From NCBI GenBank assembly GCA_900129675.1, contig FSRD01000001.1:7739501-7803500 (forward strand): a DNA stretch of 64,000 nt, in the 5' to 3' direction. Positions 25,176 through 33,461 of the stretch are shown in pieces (the stretch's first letter is position 1; every line of letters starts with the position of its first letter). The translations under genes and the position numbers were made by a program. A model generated the notes under the pieces. The model was not told the origin of the DNA. It saw only the letters and a program-made list of their open reading frames with translations, and did not search any database. Source of the stretch: Bradyrhizobium erythrophlei (lineage in GTDB: Bacteria; Pseudomonadota; Alphaproteobacteria; Rhizobiales; Xanthobacteraceae).

Positions 25176-25931
25176 TCAACGTGGGCCAGACCTGAGAATG
25201 AAGCGCCGGTCGCGGTTCTGCACCGGACGTGCATTCATTGGGTACAGCTTGGCGAAGCGTGCGATATCGTCTTCGTCCACCTCGATCGGGTGAGTAAGTA
25301 CGATCCAGTCGACTGTCTCACTGCAAGGCGGTGTCGTGAGCGATCCCTCGTAGTGGCAATACGCACGCTGGGTCGGCAATAAGCCTCCGGGATCGATGGC
25401 AGGATCGGCCGGGACGGGTGAGCCTTCTTCCCGTGGCATTGTCGAGACAATCTTTTTGAACATTGCGTTCGGCTCGCCGGCAACCATAAGCACGCCGATG
25501 ACGGCCAGCCCGTCAGTCCCGGCGTGAACGAAATGCGCTTCCATTGCAAACCGCTTGCCCTCGATAAGGTGCTCGCTCGGATGATGGAAGTGGAACTGCT
25601 TTAGCGCGTATCTGCGGTCGCCCATGTGGAGCGTGTCGCCTTCCGCGAAGTCAAGCTGAATGGTGTGGCCGTTATTGACGATCGTGTCAGGCCGCTTGCT
25701 CCAGCTGATCCTGAGCGGCGGCTGCCTGGCGCTGATCGGAGCGGTGATGTCGATAGGAGACTGCTGGCCGCCTGCCGAGCACGCCGCATCCGCTGCATCG
25801 AGACCACCCCATTTTTCGGGTCCCGTTGCTCCCTCGTAGCTCCAATGGCTCTCTGACGCAAAACCAGTCGGGGCACACAGGGGACACAGCGCCAAACCGG
25901 CGAAAAGCTTCAGTGCCTGACGACGTTGCAT
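25176..25931 (-). CDS. alpha-class carbonic anhydrase, exported
   Basis: Predicted 251-residue periplasmic enzyme that interconverts CO2 and bicarbonate. The signal MQRRQALKLFAGLALCPLC is Tat-like (RR plus hydrophobic stretch). Family motifs are QQSPIDIT, QLDFAEGDTLHMGDRRYALK, the zinc ligands in KQFHFHHPSEH and AMEAHFVH, and the substrate-pocket strand YEGSLTTPPCSETVDWIVL. All three His ligands are present. ATG 25931 has AAGGAGG seven bases upstream, which settles the start over the longer ORF. Confidence 0.95.
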   Translation of the reverse strand: MQRRQALKLFAGLALCPLCAPTGFASESHWSYEGATGPEKWGGLDAADAACSAGGQQSPIDITAPISARQPPLRISWSKRPDTIVNNGHTIQLDFAEGDTLHMGDRRYALKQFHFHHPSEHLIEGKRFAMEAHFVHAGTDGLAVIGVLMVAGEPNAMFKKIVSTMPREEGSPVPADPAIDPGGLLPTQRAYCHYEGSLTTPPCSETVDWIVLTHPIEVDEDDIARFAKLYPMNARPVQNRDRRFILRSGPR

Positions 25932-26350
25932 GACCGCCTCCTTGAGATCACTCTGGTTCGGATGCTGCGCAAACACCACAAACAAAAGTGCCTGCTCCAT
26001 CCACGGGTTGACATAGATCAACGCAACTAATGATTGATCGGCCCCGCCGTAACGCCACTTGCGGGTTACCCCGAGGAACGGACATCATCAGGTCGGCCCG
26101 TGAGGTCCGTGCCAGGAGCAGAGTTGCCGAGGGCAAAGAACCGAACATCTCCAGTGCAACCAACTCTCGATCGGGCCGGGCCTGTGCCACAGCCGAAATA
26201 AAAATATCCCCCAGCTGTTACCATTCTGTCACTGATTTTGGGCCTGCTTGTGCCCTAGTATTGAATGCCCGTCGTAACTTAAGGCCTCGCAGTTCGCGGG
26301 CCGCTTTGCACTAGCCGCCACTGGTTGCAAATACCGCCCAGAGGTTTGCA
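25932..26350. other. intergenic region with dispersed-repeat copy D
   Basis: About 420 bp between divergent genes. At about 26045-26120 the motif ACCCCGAGGAACGGACATCA and GAGGTCCGTGCCAGG matches the dispersed repeat. Promoters for carbonic anhydrase and the porin-like gene must lie here; I could not place them. Confidence 0.5.
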
Positions 26351-27403
26351 ATGGGATCAAACAAGCCAGGAATCCGCGTCATCAACTATGCGGCAGCGGC
26401 TGCGGCTCTCGTACTTTGCTCTGAAGTTTCGCATGCCGACCAGGGCGGTAGCTCATTCTGGTTTCCGGGTCAGTTTGCGAGTCTCGCCGCCGTGCAGCAG
26501 ACACCAGGCTGGGCGCTCAGTGTCATCGATTACCATTCCAGCGTCGCGGCAGCGGGGAGCGCTGCGGCGGCCAGAGAGATCCTGGCCGGCAGAATTCCCG
26601 CGACCGTCAACGTCAATTTGAATCTGGGTCTGAGCGGGCGGGCCGATCTGGTCGGCCTCGCGCCATCGTATACTTTTGCGACGCCGGTGCTTGGCGGTCA
26701 GTTGGTCGTAGGCATGTCCGGCCAGTACGGCAGCGCCGCCGCCAGTATCGCCGGAACACTGACAGCGATAGCCGGACCGATTGTGGTGACGCGCACCGGA
26801 ATGCTCGAAGGCTCGCTTACCTCCTACGGCGACCTCGCACCATTCGCGGAACTGCTATGGAACCAAGGCGTCAACAATTACATGGCCTACGTCACAGGCA
26901 ATATTCCCGTTGGCGACTATGATCCGACGCGGATTCCCAATATCGGGCTCGGGCACGGCGCGATCGACGTTGGAGGCGCCTATACCTATCTCAACCAGGC
27001 GACAGGGAACGAATTCTCGGGCGTCGCCGGCTTTACCTACAATTTCAGCAATCCCGACACCCAGTACCGGAGCGGCATCGATTTCCACTTCGACTGGGGC
27101 GCATCGCACTACCTCACCAAGCAGCTTTTTGTCGGCATTGCCGGATACGCCTACCAGCAAATCACCGACGATTCCGGCCAGAACCCGATCCTCGGTGGCT
27201 TCAGGTCACGCGTTTTCGGTGTCGGTCCGCAAATCGGGTACAGCTTCCCGGTCGGAGACATGCAGGGCTCCCTTAGTCTGAGGGGATACGGCGAATTCGG
27301 TGCAGCCAACCGTCCGTCGGGATGGAATACCTGGCTGACGTTCACCATTTCCCCGTCCGCGCCTGCCGCCATAGCGCCCACGAAGCATCTGGTTGTGAAA
27401 TAA
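26351..27403 (+). CDS. SphA/MetA-pathway-type outer membrane protein
   Basis: Predicted 350-residue beta-barrel outer membrane protein of the Phenol_MetA_deg (SphA-like) family, often linked with uptake of hydrophobic or aromatic compounds. A signal peptide (AAAAAALVLCSEVSHAD) leads into GGSSFWFPGQFASLAAVQQ and PGWALSVIDYHSS, which are typical of the family. The rest shows alternating strands with GDYDPTRIPNIGLGHGAIDV GGAYTYLN. It is full length. ATG 26351 follows AGAGGTTTGCA. The substrate is unknown and it has no pathway neighbours. Confidence 0.82.
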   Translation: MGSNKPGIRVINYAAAAAALVLCSEVSHADQGGSSFWFPGQFASLAAVQQTPGWALSVIDYHSSVAAAGSAAAAREILAGRIPATVNVNLNLGLSGRADLVGLAPSYTFATPVLGGQLVVGMSGQYGSAAASIAGTLTAIAGPIVVTRTGMLEGSLTSYGDLAPFAELLWNQGVNNYMAYVTGNIPVGDYDPTRIPNIGLGHGAIDVGGAYTYLNQATGNEFSGVAGFTYNFSNPDTQYRSGIDFHFDWGASHYLTKQLFVGIAGYAYQQITDDSGQNPILGGFRSRVFGVGPQIGYSFPVGDMQGSLSLRGYGEFGAANRPSGWNTWLTFTISPSAPAAIAPTKHLVVK

Positions 27404-27439
27404 ACGTCGTGCCAACTGGACGTCGACTGCGATCGGCCG

Positions 27440-27552
27440 ATGTCTCAAATGGGTCAAAAGCTGCCCTGACGGCCCCGAAGTCCGACTTCAGCTTTACCCC
27501 CGAAAGCGGACTCAAGTCGGACACCGCTGGAGGTCCGTTTCGTGCCAAAGAG
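27440..27552. repeat. dispersed intergenic repeat, copy E
   Basis: TGTCTCAAATGGGTCAAAAG, then ACTTCAGCTTTACCCCCGAA, an AGCGGAC step and GGAGGTCCGTTTCGTGCCAA. The order of motifs matches the other copies. Confidence 0.65.
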
Positions 27553-27581
27553 CGACATCGACTCGATCACGATCCGTCCGC

Positions 27582-28763
27582 TCAGGTGGCAGGGATCGTA
27601 AACTGAAAGAGAGCACCCTGCGGTTCGCACGGGATCGCCCACAGCCGTCCCCCGTGGGCTTCGATGATCGAGCGGCAGATAGACAGGCCCATGCCCATGC
27701 CCTCGGGCTTGGTCGTGTAGAACGGCTCGAACGGACGCGAGAGGCTCTCCGGGCTCAGCCCCGGGCCGGTGTCCCGCACCCCGACGCGCACGCCACCTTC
27801 GGACGGGACGGCATCGATGCTGATCTGTAATTCGCGCGCGCCTTCCCCAATACCACTCATGGCCTGAATGGCGTTAACGATCAGGTTCAGCATCACTTGT
27901 TGCAGTTGGACCCGATCGCCTTGGACACGCGGCAAGCCCTCCGCAAATTGCGTCTGCACCGACACGCTATTGTTTACGAGCTCCGTACGGGTGAGAGCAA
28001 TAACCTCAAGCATGGCATCGTCGATCGCTACGGCGTCCTTTCGTGCGGGCACCTTCTTAATGAGCGCACGGATTCGCTCGATGACCTCGCCTGCGCGATT
28101 CCCCTCCTTGACAATCAGAGAGAGCGCGTCATCCACCTCGCGAAAATTCGGTGGCTCAGCGCTTAGGAAACGCCGAGCGGCTAACGCGTATGTGACCGCC
28201 GCTGTGATCGGCTGGTTCACTTCATGGGCGATCGAAGCCGTCAACTGGCCCATCGCCGCGACGCGGTTGGCGTGCGCTAGCTCCAGTTGCGCCTCACGGT
28301 AGCGCCGCTCGTTTTCCCGAAGGGCTTGCTCAGCGCGCTTGAGCTCTTCAATATCCAGATTCACCCCGACCCACTGCAGTAGGGTTCCATCGCTCGCCCG
28401 GAGCGGTTCGGCGCGACTGAGAAACCAGCGGTAACCTCCTTGAGCGTCACGAACTCGAAAACTTACCTCTCCGGCCTCGCCCGTGCGCAGACAGGTTGAC
28501 CAGACTTTGCGTGATTCTTCGTGGTCGTCCGGATGCAACAACGCGATATGGGCGTCCCACTGTGCGCCAATGTCGATGCCGAAACGCAGGGGATGATCTT
28601 CCGGAAGACCAACGTAATCCGCGGTTCGTTTATTCACGAAGGTGAGCCCGCCGGACGGAGCCGCGTACCAGGTATACGCGGGAATCACATTTAGAGTGGC
28701 TTGCAGCTGTGCTGGGTTCGCCTTCTGCCGTCTGTTATCGTCGTTTGATATAGATCTCTTCAT
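27582..28763 (-). CDS. PAS-domain sensor histidine kinase
   Basis: Predicted 393-residue cytoplasmic kinase. A PAS/PAC module spans about residues 20-145 (WYAAPSGGLTFVNKRTADYV, then GYRWFLSRAEPLRASDGTLL QWVGVNLDIEE). A short coiled linker leads to the HisKA H box LTASIAHEVNQPITAAVTYA with the phospho-acceptor near residue 180. Catalytic boxes follow: QVMLNLIVNAIQAM (N), VRDTGPGLSP (G1), PFYTTKPEGMGMGLSICR (F/G2). It has no transmembrane segment, so the signal is probably cytosolic. The start is ATG 28763. No response regulator is adjacent, so its partner is unknown; AHEVNQPITA kinases are of the FixL/DctB-like class. Confidence 0.9.
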   Translation of the reverse strand: MKRSISNDDNRRQKANPAQLQATLNVIPAYTWYAAPSGGLTFVNKRTADYVGLPEDHPLRFGIDIGAQWDAHIALLHPDDHEESRKVWSTCLRTGEAGEVSFRVRDAQGGYRWFLSRAEPLRASDGTLLQWVGVNLDIEELKRAEQALRENERRYREAQLELAHANRVAAMGQLTASIAHEVNQPITAAVTYALAARRFLSAEPPNFREVDDALSLIVKEGNRAGEVIERIRALIKKVPARKDAVAIDDAMLEVIALTRTELVNNSVSVQTQFAEGLPRVQGDRVQLQQVMLNLIVNAIQAMSGIGEGARELQISIDAVPSEGGVRVGVRDTGPGLSPESLSRPFEPFYTTKPEGMGMGLSICRSIIEAHGGRLWAIPCEPQGALFQFTIPAT

Positions 28764-28900
28764 GCCCGATCTCACGTAACTCAACGTCAAAGTGACCAGC
28801 TGAACTGACCGCAGTGTACGGGCATCGGCAACATTTATTCTGAATTATTAGCGCGCCTTTTGCGAGGTCGAGCAACCAGTACATAAGTCCGCTTTGGGTC

Positions 28901-29058
28901 TTGGCTGTGTGAAAACGCGACGGCGCGCAAATTGCAGAGAAAAGCATTCCTTCTGACGCCGCTTCTGAGACTACGGAGAGCATACTGAGCTCCAGTGCCG
29001 CGTGATCTGAGAAGTAGATTCTCCAGCGTTCGCAAGATTTCACGTTTTCACACAGCCA
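28901..29058. repeat. MITE-like element with 16-bp terminal inverted repeats
   Basis: TGGCTGTGTGAAAACG at 28902-28917 and its exact complement at 29043-29058 bound about 157 bp without a transposase. GGGTC occurs directly outside both ends (28896-28900 and 29059-29063), consistent with a 5-bp target duplication. Confidence 0.7.
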
Positions 29059-29064
29059 GGGTCA

Positions 29065-29485
29065 TTCGCGGCGATTTTGGCCTGTCCGTGTCATGTCCGG
29101 TAAGGGGGCAATCTCGGAAGTGCCCGTTTCCCGGCTTTGCCGGTTGAAAGCATCGGTTTTGGCAAGCTCGCGGCCAACTATCCGGCTTCATCAAGCTCGC
29201 ATCGATCCGCATTTGGCCGCGCTGACGAACCTCTGCTCATACGGCGGTGTTCTTCGTTGTATCAGGATGCGTTCTCTATGCCCTGCGATGCGGGATCGTC
29301 GGGCGCTGCATCGCGGGAGCGGGATATGTCGGCAATTGGGGAGCTTTGGAGCTTATCTGTGGCCGGCCCGTTCACCACTGGTTCAGTCCAAATGACCGAA
29401 GCTGAATTGCTCACAACGGCTGCAGGAATTCCTGACGACGTTGCAGGCGCAAAATCATTGCTGATTTCCAAAGGGAGAAAGTTTG
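29065..29485. other. no gene; partial dispersed-repeat copy F
   Basis: TCATGTCCGGTAAGGGGGCA and CGGAAGTGCCCG around 29089-29127 resemble degenerate repeat tail sequence. The remaining bases hold overlapping ORFs without family character. Confidence 0.4.
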
Positions 29486-29608
29486 ATGATCAATCGGCGT
29501 ATCGCACTCGGACTGATGGCGACAGCCACCACGATCGGCGCGTCTCGCTTCGCCTTCTTGAAAGAAAGCCCATGGTCGGACGCTACGCGGTTTGCAGATA
29601 TGCAATGA
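29486..29608 (+). pseudogene. truncated Tat-signal ORF
   Basis: ATG 29486 follows AAAGGGAGAAAGTTTG, a good ribosome-binding site. The product is only 40 residues: a twin-arginine leader (INRRIALGLMATATTIGAS) and SRFAFLKESPWSD before a stop that lies inside the 3' end of the convergent TlpA-like gene. This looks like the 5' end of an exported protein cut off by rearrangement. It could also be a short exported peptide. Confidence 0.5.
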
Positions 29609-30203
29609 GCGCCTCTGCGGCAGGATCAGTCCAATCCGCTGCGCCAGGCATGTAACCGACGATCCCTCCCGAACGCGCGATCAGGTAGGTGATCGGCATT
29701 CCGTAAAGGGCGAATGGCGCACCTGTCCTGTCCGGATCCGTGTGGGCGACATAGCCATTCGGATCCAGGCAGACGGCAAGGTTTGGGATCGCCAGCGATT
29801 GGATGAAACGGCTGACCTGATCGCGGCTGCCGCGATCCTCCGATACGGCGATCACGCGCAGATCCCGGTTGGTCGTTTGCTGGCTCAGCCTGTCGAGGAC
29901 AGGCAATTCGACCCGACAGGCGGCACACCACGACGCCCAGAAATTCAAAAGGATCGGCCGGCCGCGAAGCGCGGCCAGGTCGAACGAGCCTCCGGCCAGC
30001 CTGAAGAGACGGATTGACGGCAACATGCGTTGCGGAGCAAGCAACGTGAATTGGTATCGTCCAGAACTGAAAGCCGGAGGCGATGTCGCCGCGGCGGCCG
30101 GATCGAACCAAACCGCAGCAGCGGCGAGCCCTCCGATGAGGGCGCCCCGCCGTGACGGCAATCCAGGTCTCATCCTCCCCGCCCCTTTGCTGTCTCCATT
30201 CAC
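29583..30203 (-). CDS. TlpA-like thiol:disulfide protein, exported
   Basis: Predicted 206-residue thioredoxin-fold protein. A Tat-type leader (SRRGALIGGLAAAAVWFDP) precedes a TlpA/ResA-like domain: FDLAALRGRPILLNFWASWC AACRVE carries the redox motif WCAAC, and LYGMPITYLIARSG holds the cis-Pro loop. TlpA proteins deliver reducing equivalents in the periplasm, for example for cytochrome or copper-site maturation. The start is uncertain: ATG 30203 or ATG 30173. It is 33 bp downstream of another thioredoxin-like gene on the same strand, so the two probably form an operon. Confidence 0.85.
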   Translation of the reverse strand: MNGDSKGAGRMRPGLPSRRGALIGGLAAAAVWFDPAAAATSPPAFSSGRYQFTLLAPQRMLPSIRLFRLAGGSFDLAALRGRPILLNFWASWCAACRVELPVLDRLSQQTTNRDLRVIAVSEDRGSRDQVSRFIQSLAIPNLAVCLDPNGYVAHTDPDRTGAPFALYGMPITYLIARSGGIVGYMPGAADWTDPAAEALIAYLQTA

Positions 30204-30236
30204 GGTGGTGGGTTTCCGGTCTCGAGAAGCGGCGCT

Positions 30237-30629
30237 CTAGATGGTCTTCGAGACCAGGGCATAGATGGAATCCCGATTGGTATCGCCGACCGAGCGCCCC
30301 TCCTCCTTGTCGCCCTTGAATACGATCAGGGTCGACTGCATGCGAGCGCCGAAGCGGTTGACCAGGTCCTTCTGGCTGTCGAAATCGATCTCGAAATAAG
30401 CGAGATTCTTGAATCTCGGATCGGCCCTCAGTTCGCTCACGATGGGCGCCTGCGCCTTGCAGGTCGGACACCAGGAGGCGTGAATCGCGATCAGGATCGG
30501 CCTGCCGGCTTTCTGTGCGTCGGCAAATGCGTTGGCGTCGAAGGCCGGACCGGTCGCGGCCAATGCCGGCGAGACTGCCAGAGAGGCGGCGGCGAGCGAG
30601 GCAATCAGGATGGAACGGCGATTCACCAC
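30237..30629 (-). CDS. exported thioredoxin-family protein
   Basis: Predicted 130-residue protein with a signal peptide (VNRRSILIASLAAASLAVSP, cleavage after ALA) and one thioredoxin domain: RPILIAIHASWCPTCKAQAP with WCPTC, and ARMQSTLIVFKGDKE with a Ser-Thr replacing the usual cis-Pro context. The start is probably GTG 30629, since AAAAGGAG stands six bases before it; the ORF extends to a TTG. It is transcribed before the TlpA-like gene and diverges from the sigma-factor operon 222 bp away, which suggests shared control. Confidence 0.85.
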   Translation of the reverse strand: MVNRRSILIASLAAASLAVSPALAATGPAFDANAFADAQKAGRPILIAIHASWCPTCKAQAPIVSELRADPRFKNLAYFEIDFDSQKDLVNRFGARMQSTLIVFKGDKEEGRSVGDTNRDSIYALVSKTI

Positions 30630-30851
30630 GGTATTCTCCTTTTCCAGTTTCTGAGAGTTTCGTTGCAAGGACTGTAAATGTTACGGGCCGCGCGCGGGCA
30701 ATCGCAGCCGGCCCTGTTCTCCGGTTCGTCCGGTCAGCTTCGTTCGAGCTTCGGAAAAGGTTAGCGGCCTTGCGAAAAATTCCTTCCTATCGCGGCTTCC
30801 GGAGCCGGTGTATGCAGCCCATGAAACCGGGCCGGGACACAGGCAGCGCGA

Positions 30852-31490
30852 ATGCCGAGTTGCAGCAAGGAAAATCCTCCCTACCCGGAAGCGCCGAAAC
30901 TGACGCTGGTCAGTTCCACGCCCAGCATCCAGCGGGCCTCCCGCGGCCAGTCGGACTGGTCGGCGCTGATGGCGCGCGCCCAAGATGGCGACCGCGAAGC
31001 CTATCGAGCCTTGCTCACCGAAGTCGAACCCTACATCCGATCGATCGCTATCAAATATCTCGGTCGATCCGCGGAGGTGGACGACGCGGTCCAGGATGTC
31101 CTGATGACCGTTCATTCGATCCGGCAAACCTATGATCCGACGCGGCCGTTCGGCCCCTGGCTGGTCGCCATCGCCCATCGCCGCATCATCGACCAGCTGC
31201 GCCGTCATACCCGGCACAAGACCCGGGAGGTTGAATTGTCGAACGAGCATGAAACCTTTGCCGAGGCTCCGGCGAACCTCTTCACCGAGAAGTCGGCTGA
31301 GCATGCCCTGGTGGGCGCGATCGACAAGCTGCCGCCGGATCAACGCGACGCGATCAGAATGCTGAAACTCAAGGAAATGTCGCTACAGGAGGCGTCCCGG
31401 GCCAGCGGCCGATCGATCGCGGCGTTGAAGGTCGCAACCCACCGCGCCGTCAAGAACCTGCGCAAACTGCTGAAAGGCGAACCCTCGTGA
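30852..31490 (+). CDS. ECF sigma factor (SigF-like)
   Basis: Predicted 212-residue RNA polymerase sigma factor. Region 2 spans about residues 38-105 (ALMARAQDGDREAYRALLTE, EVDDAVQDVLMTVHSIRQTY DPTRPFGPWLVAIAHRR). Region 4 spans about 145-205 (IDKLPPDQRDAIRMLKLKEM, ASGRSIAALKVATHRAVKNL). Its stop overlaps the start of an NrsF/DUF1109 gene, the arrangement of the Caulobacter SigF-NrsF pair that answers oxidative and metal stress. ATG 30852 is the first good start; the N-terminal 35 residues are poorly conserved. Confidence 0.92.
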   Translation: MPSCSKENPPYPEAPKLTLVSSTPSIQRASRGQSDWSALMARAQDGDREAYRALLTEVEPYIRSIAIKYLGRSAEVDDAVQDVLMTVHSIRQTYDPTRPFGPWLVAIAHRRIIDQLRRHTRHKTREVELSNEHETFAEAPANLFTEKSAEHALVGAIDKLPPDQRDAIRMLKLKEMSLQEASRASGRSIAALKVATHRAVKNLRKLLKGEPS

Positions 31491-32170
31491 AGACGTCCGA
31501 CGTCATCGATGCGCTCGTCGACGCCGCGGTCCCCGTCCGACGCCTGCACCCTCCGCTGGTGCGCGCGGCCATCTGGCTTGCGCTGGCCGCCACCGTACTG
31601 GGGCTGCTCTGTGTCGCTCACGGCCTGCGGCCGGACATTGCCGCGCGACTGCAACAGCCAGTGTTCGTCGTCAGCATGCTCGGCGCCCTCGCGACCGCAG
31701 TCCTGGCGGCACTGGCATCGTTCAAGTTAAGCCTGCCGGACGCTCCGCGTTGGTGGCTGTTGTTGCCGCTCCCGGCGCTTGCGGTATGGGTGTCGACGAT
31801 CGGCTACGGATGTCTGACTGATTGGGTCAGCATGAGCCCTGATGGCATGCGGATGGGCGAGGCCGCGCGATGCTTCGCCACCCTGCTGCTGACCAGTGTG
31901 CCGCTTTCGATCGCGATGCTGATCATGCTCCGCCACGCCGCGCCACTGCGGCCGACGGCCGTGAGCGCGGCCGGCGGGCTGGCCATCGCCGCCATGACGT
32001 CGTTCGCGCTGGCGCTCATCCATGACCTCGACGCGACAATCATGATCCTGATCTGGAATCTCGGCATGGCGGCCTTGATCGCGGCTCTCGCCAGCGCGTT
32101 CGGACGAACCAGCCTGAAATGGGTTGCCGCGCGCGTCATGCCGTCGCTCCCGCTGCAACTTTCAGGTTGA
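31487..32170 (+). CDS. nrsF: NrsF-type anti-sigma factor (DUF1109)
   Basis: Predicted 227-residue inner-membrane protein with six hydrophobic segments, characteristic of the DUF1109/NrsF family. The N-terminal cytoplasmic stretch MKTSDVIDALVDAAVPVRRL HPPLVRA is the family signature. The periplasmic side contains the conserved Cys positions expected of NrsF sensors (a Cys in IGYGCLTDWVS and one in GEAARCFATLL). It starts at GTG 31487, overlapping the sigma gene stop, so expression is coupled. Role: holds the upstream sigma factor at the membrane until stress. Confidence 0.9.
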   Translation: MKTSDVIDALVDAAVPVRRLHPPLVRAAIWLALAATVLGLLCVAHGLRPDIAARLQQPVFVVSMLGALATAVLAALASFKLSLPDAPRWWLLLPLPALAVWVSTIGYGCLTDWVSMSPDGMRMGEAARCFATLLLTSVPLSIAMLIMLRHAAPLRPTAVSAAGGLAIAAMTSFALALIHDLDATIMILIWNLGMAALIAALASAFGRTSLKWVAARVMPSLPLQLSG

Positions 32171-32256
32171 CGATAGAAATTTTTTTTGGCCAGCGAACCC
32201 TTTTTCGGATTTGGCGCCTCTGGATGTTCGAACTCACTCAAACAGAGGGCAAACCA

Positions 32257-32475
32257 ATGATGTACTTCAAGACCAACCTTCCCGGCTGGGAGCGCGCAAT
32301 CCGCATCGCCATGGGTGTCACGATTGTCGGCCTGGCGTCCCTTTACGCTCCAACGCTCCTGTTGAGCCGGGTCGGCATCGCCATGGGCGTCATGATCGCC
32401 GGCACGGGCTTCATCGGTTTCTGCCCGATGTGCGCCATGGTAGGCCGCAGGTCAATTGAGGCCGGCAAGCAATGA
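32257..32475 (+). CDS. DUF2892-type small membrane protein with CPMC motif
   Basis: Predicted 72-residue protein with two hydrophobic segments, matching DUF2892 (MMYFKTNLPGWERAIRIAMG, then GVMIAGTGFIGFCPMCAMVG). The C-P-M-C motif sits at the end of the second membrane segment. ATG 32257 follows GAGGGCAAACCA. Its stop overlaps the start of the second sigma factor. The function of DUF2892 proteins is unknown; a thiol or metal role is plausible given the Cys pair. Confidence 0.8.
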   Translation: MMYFKTNLPGWERAIRIAMGVTIVGLASLYAPTLLLSRVGIAMGVMIAGTGFIGFCPMCAMVGRRSIEAGKQ

Positions 32476-33008
32476 TCGCCGAACCTCAACTGGTCGAGGC
32501 AGCCTGCGACGGTGACGCAACCGCCCTCGAGCAATTGCTCGTCGTCTGCCAGCCGGATTTGCGCCGGTACGCGCGACGGGCCTGCTCGACTAGCGAAGAT
32601 GCGGAAGACGCGGTCCAGATCGCGTTATGGCAGCTCTACCGCAAGATCGGCGCGCTGCGCGCCGCGGCAACCTTCGGTTCCTGGCTGTTCCGGATCGTCG
32701 AGCGGGAATGCTACCGGCTGTTTCGTGCGCGGGAGAGGCTGGTCGCATTGGATGCATCGCTTGACGCCGCGCTCCGTCGGGAGCCGCTGCCGCTGGCCTT
32801 GCGCAAGGATCTGGTTGCCGCCATCGCGACGTTGCCGGAGCCGTACCGCCAGATATTGATCCTGCGCGATATCGACGAGCTTACCGCCTCGGAGGCGTCC
32901 GAGCAGCTCGGCATCTCGATCGACGCCGTCAAGAGCCGGCTACATCGGGCGCGCGCGATGGTGCGCGACAATCTACTGGCCGGCGGCTACCTCGCGTCAG
33001 CGCGGTAA
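32472..33008 (+). CDS. second ECF sigma factor
   Basis: Predicted 178-residue sigma factor. Region 2 is seen in DLRRYARRACSTSEDAEDAV QIALWQLYRKIGALRAAATF GSWLFRIVERECYRLFR, and region 4 in LRKDLVAAIATLPEPYRQIL and LGISIDAVKSRLHRARAMVR. The start ATG 32472 overlaps the preceding DUF2892 stop (ATGA). No separate anti-sigma gene is next to it; the small membrane proteins on either side may serve. Two ECF sigma genes in one operon is uncommon. Confidence 0.92.
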   Translation: MIAEPQLVEAACDGDATALEQLLVVCQPDLRRYARRACSTSEDAEDAVQIALWQLYRKIGALRAAATFGSWLFRIVERECYRLFRARERLVALDASLDAALRREPLPLALRKDLVAAIATLPEPYRQILILRDIDELTASEASEQLGISIDAVKSRLHRARAMVRDNLLAGGYLASAR

Positions 33009-33023
33009 TCGGAGAGGTGACCA

Positions 33024-33248
33024 ATGTATTGCAGCCGCTCGATATCCGGCCCCCTGTCGCGCGGCCTTGGTGCCGTTGTCCTGGTGGCGCTTGCCGTTAT
33101 CTACGGCGAGGCGCATCCTTGGCTGTTGCCGCCTCTGCTGATCGGCGCCGTTGTGCTGATGCGAGGTTGCCCGATGTGCTGGCTGATGGGACTGGTCGAA
33201 ACCATCGGAGAGAGGCGCAATGCTCGGCACGCGGACGAAGCCCGCTGA
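33024..33248 (+). CDS. small membrane protein with CPMC motif
   Basis: Predicted 74-residue protein, MYCSRSISGPLSRGLGAVVL, with two hydrophobic segments and RGCPMCWLMGLVETI at the end of the second. It shares the CPMC position with the DUF2892 protein at 32257-32475 and is probably a divergent relative. GAGAGGTGACC precedes ATG 33024. It is the last gene of the sigma operon, 15 bp after the second sigma gene. Confidence 0.7.
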   Translation: MYCSRSISGPLSRGLGAVVLVALAVIYGEAHPWLLPPLLIGAVVLMRGCPMCWLMGLVETIGERRNARHADEAR

Positions 33249-33461
33249 CAGCCAAGGCCTGCGTTCTGACAGCGCCGTATAGCCTCCGGTCATCTCGATA
33301 AGAGCAAATTATCGGAGCCGATCGGTGCGTCGCCGTTTTTGCTATTTGTCGCGAACGGGTGGAATTACGCCATAGGTGTAACATTTGCGTTCGGGCCAGC
33401 GAACCTTAACTCACGTCCATCGGAAAGGACGCCAGCCTCCTTCGAGCAAATGGTATACCAG

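Noticed and set aside
28735..29043. 102-residue minus-strand ORF
   Set aside because: It overlaps the kinase 5' end and runs through the MITE-like element; no recognisable domain.
29137..29655. 172-residue plus-strand ORF
   Set aside because: No family features; it overlaps the better supported Tat-leader ORF and the TlpA-like gene in antisense.
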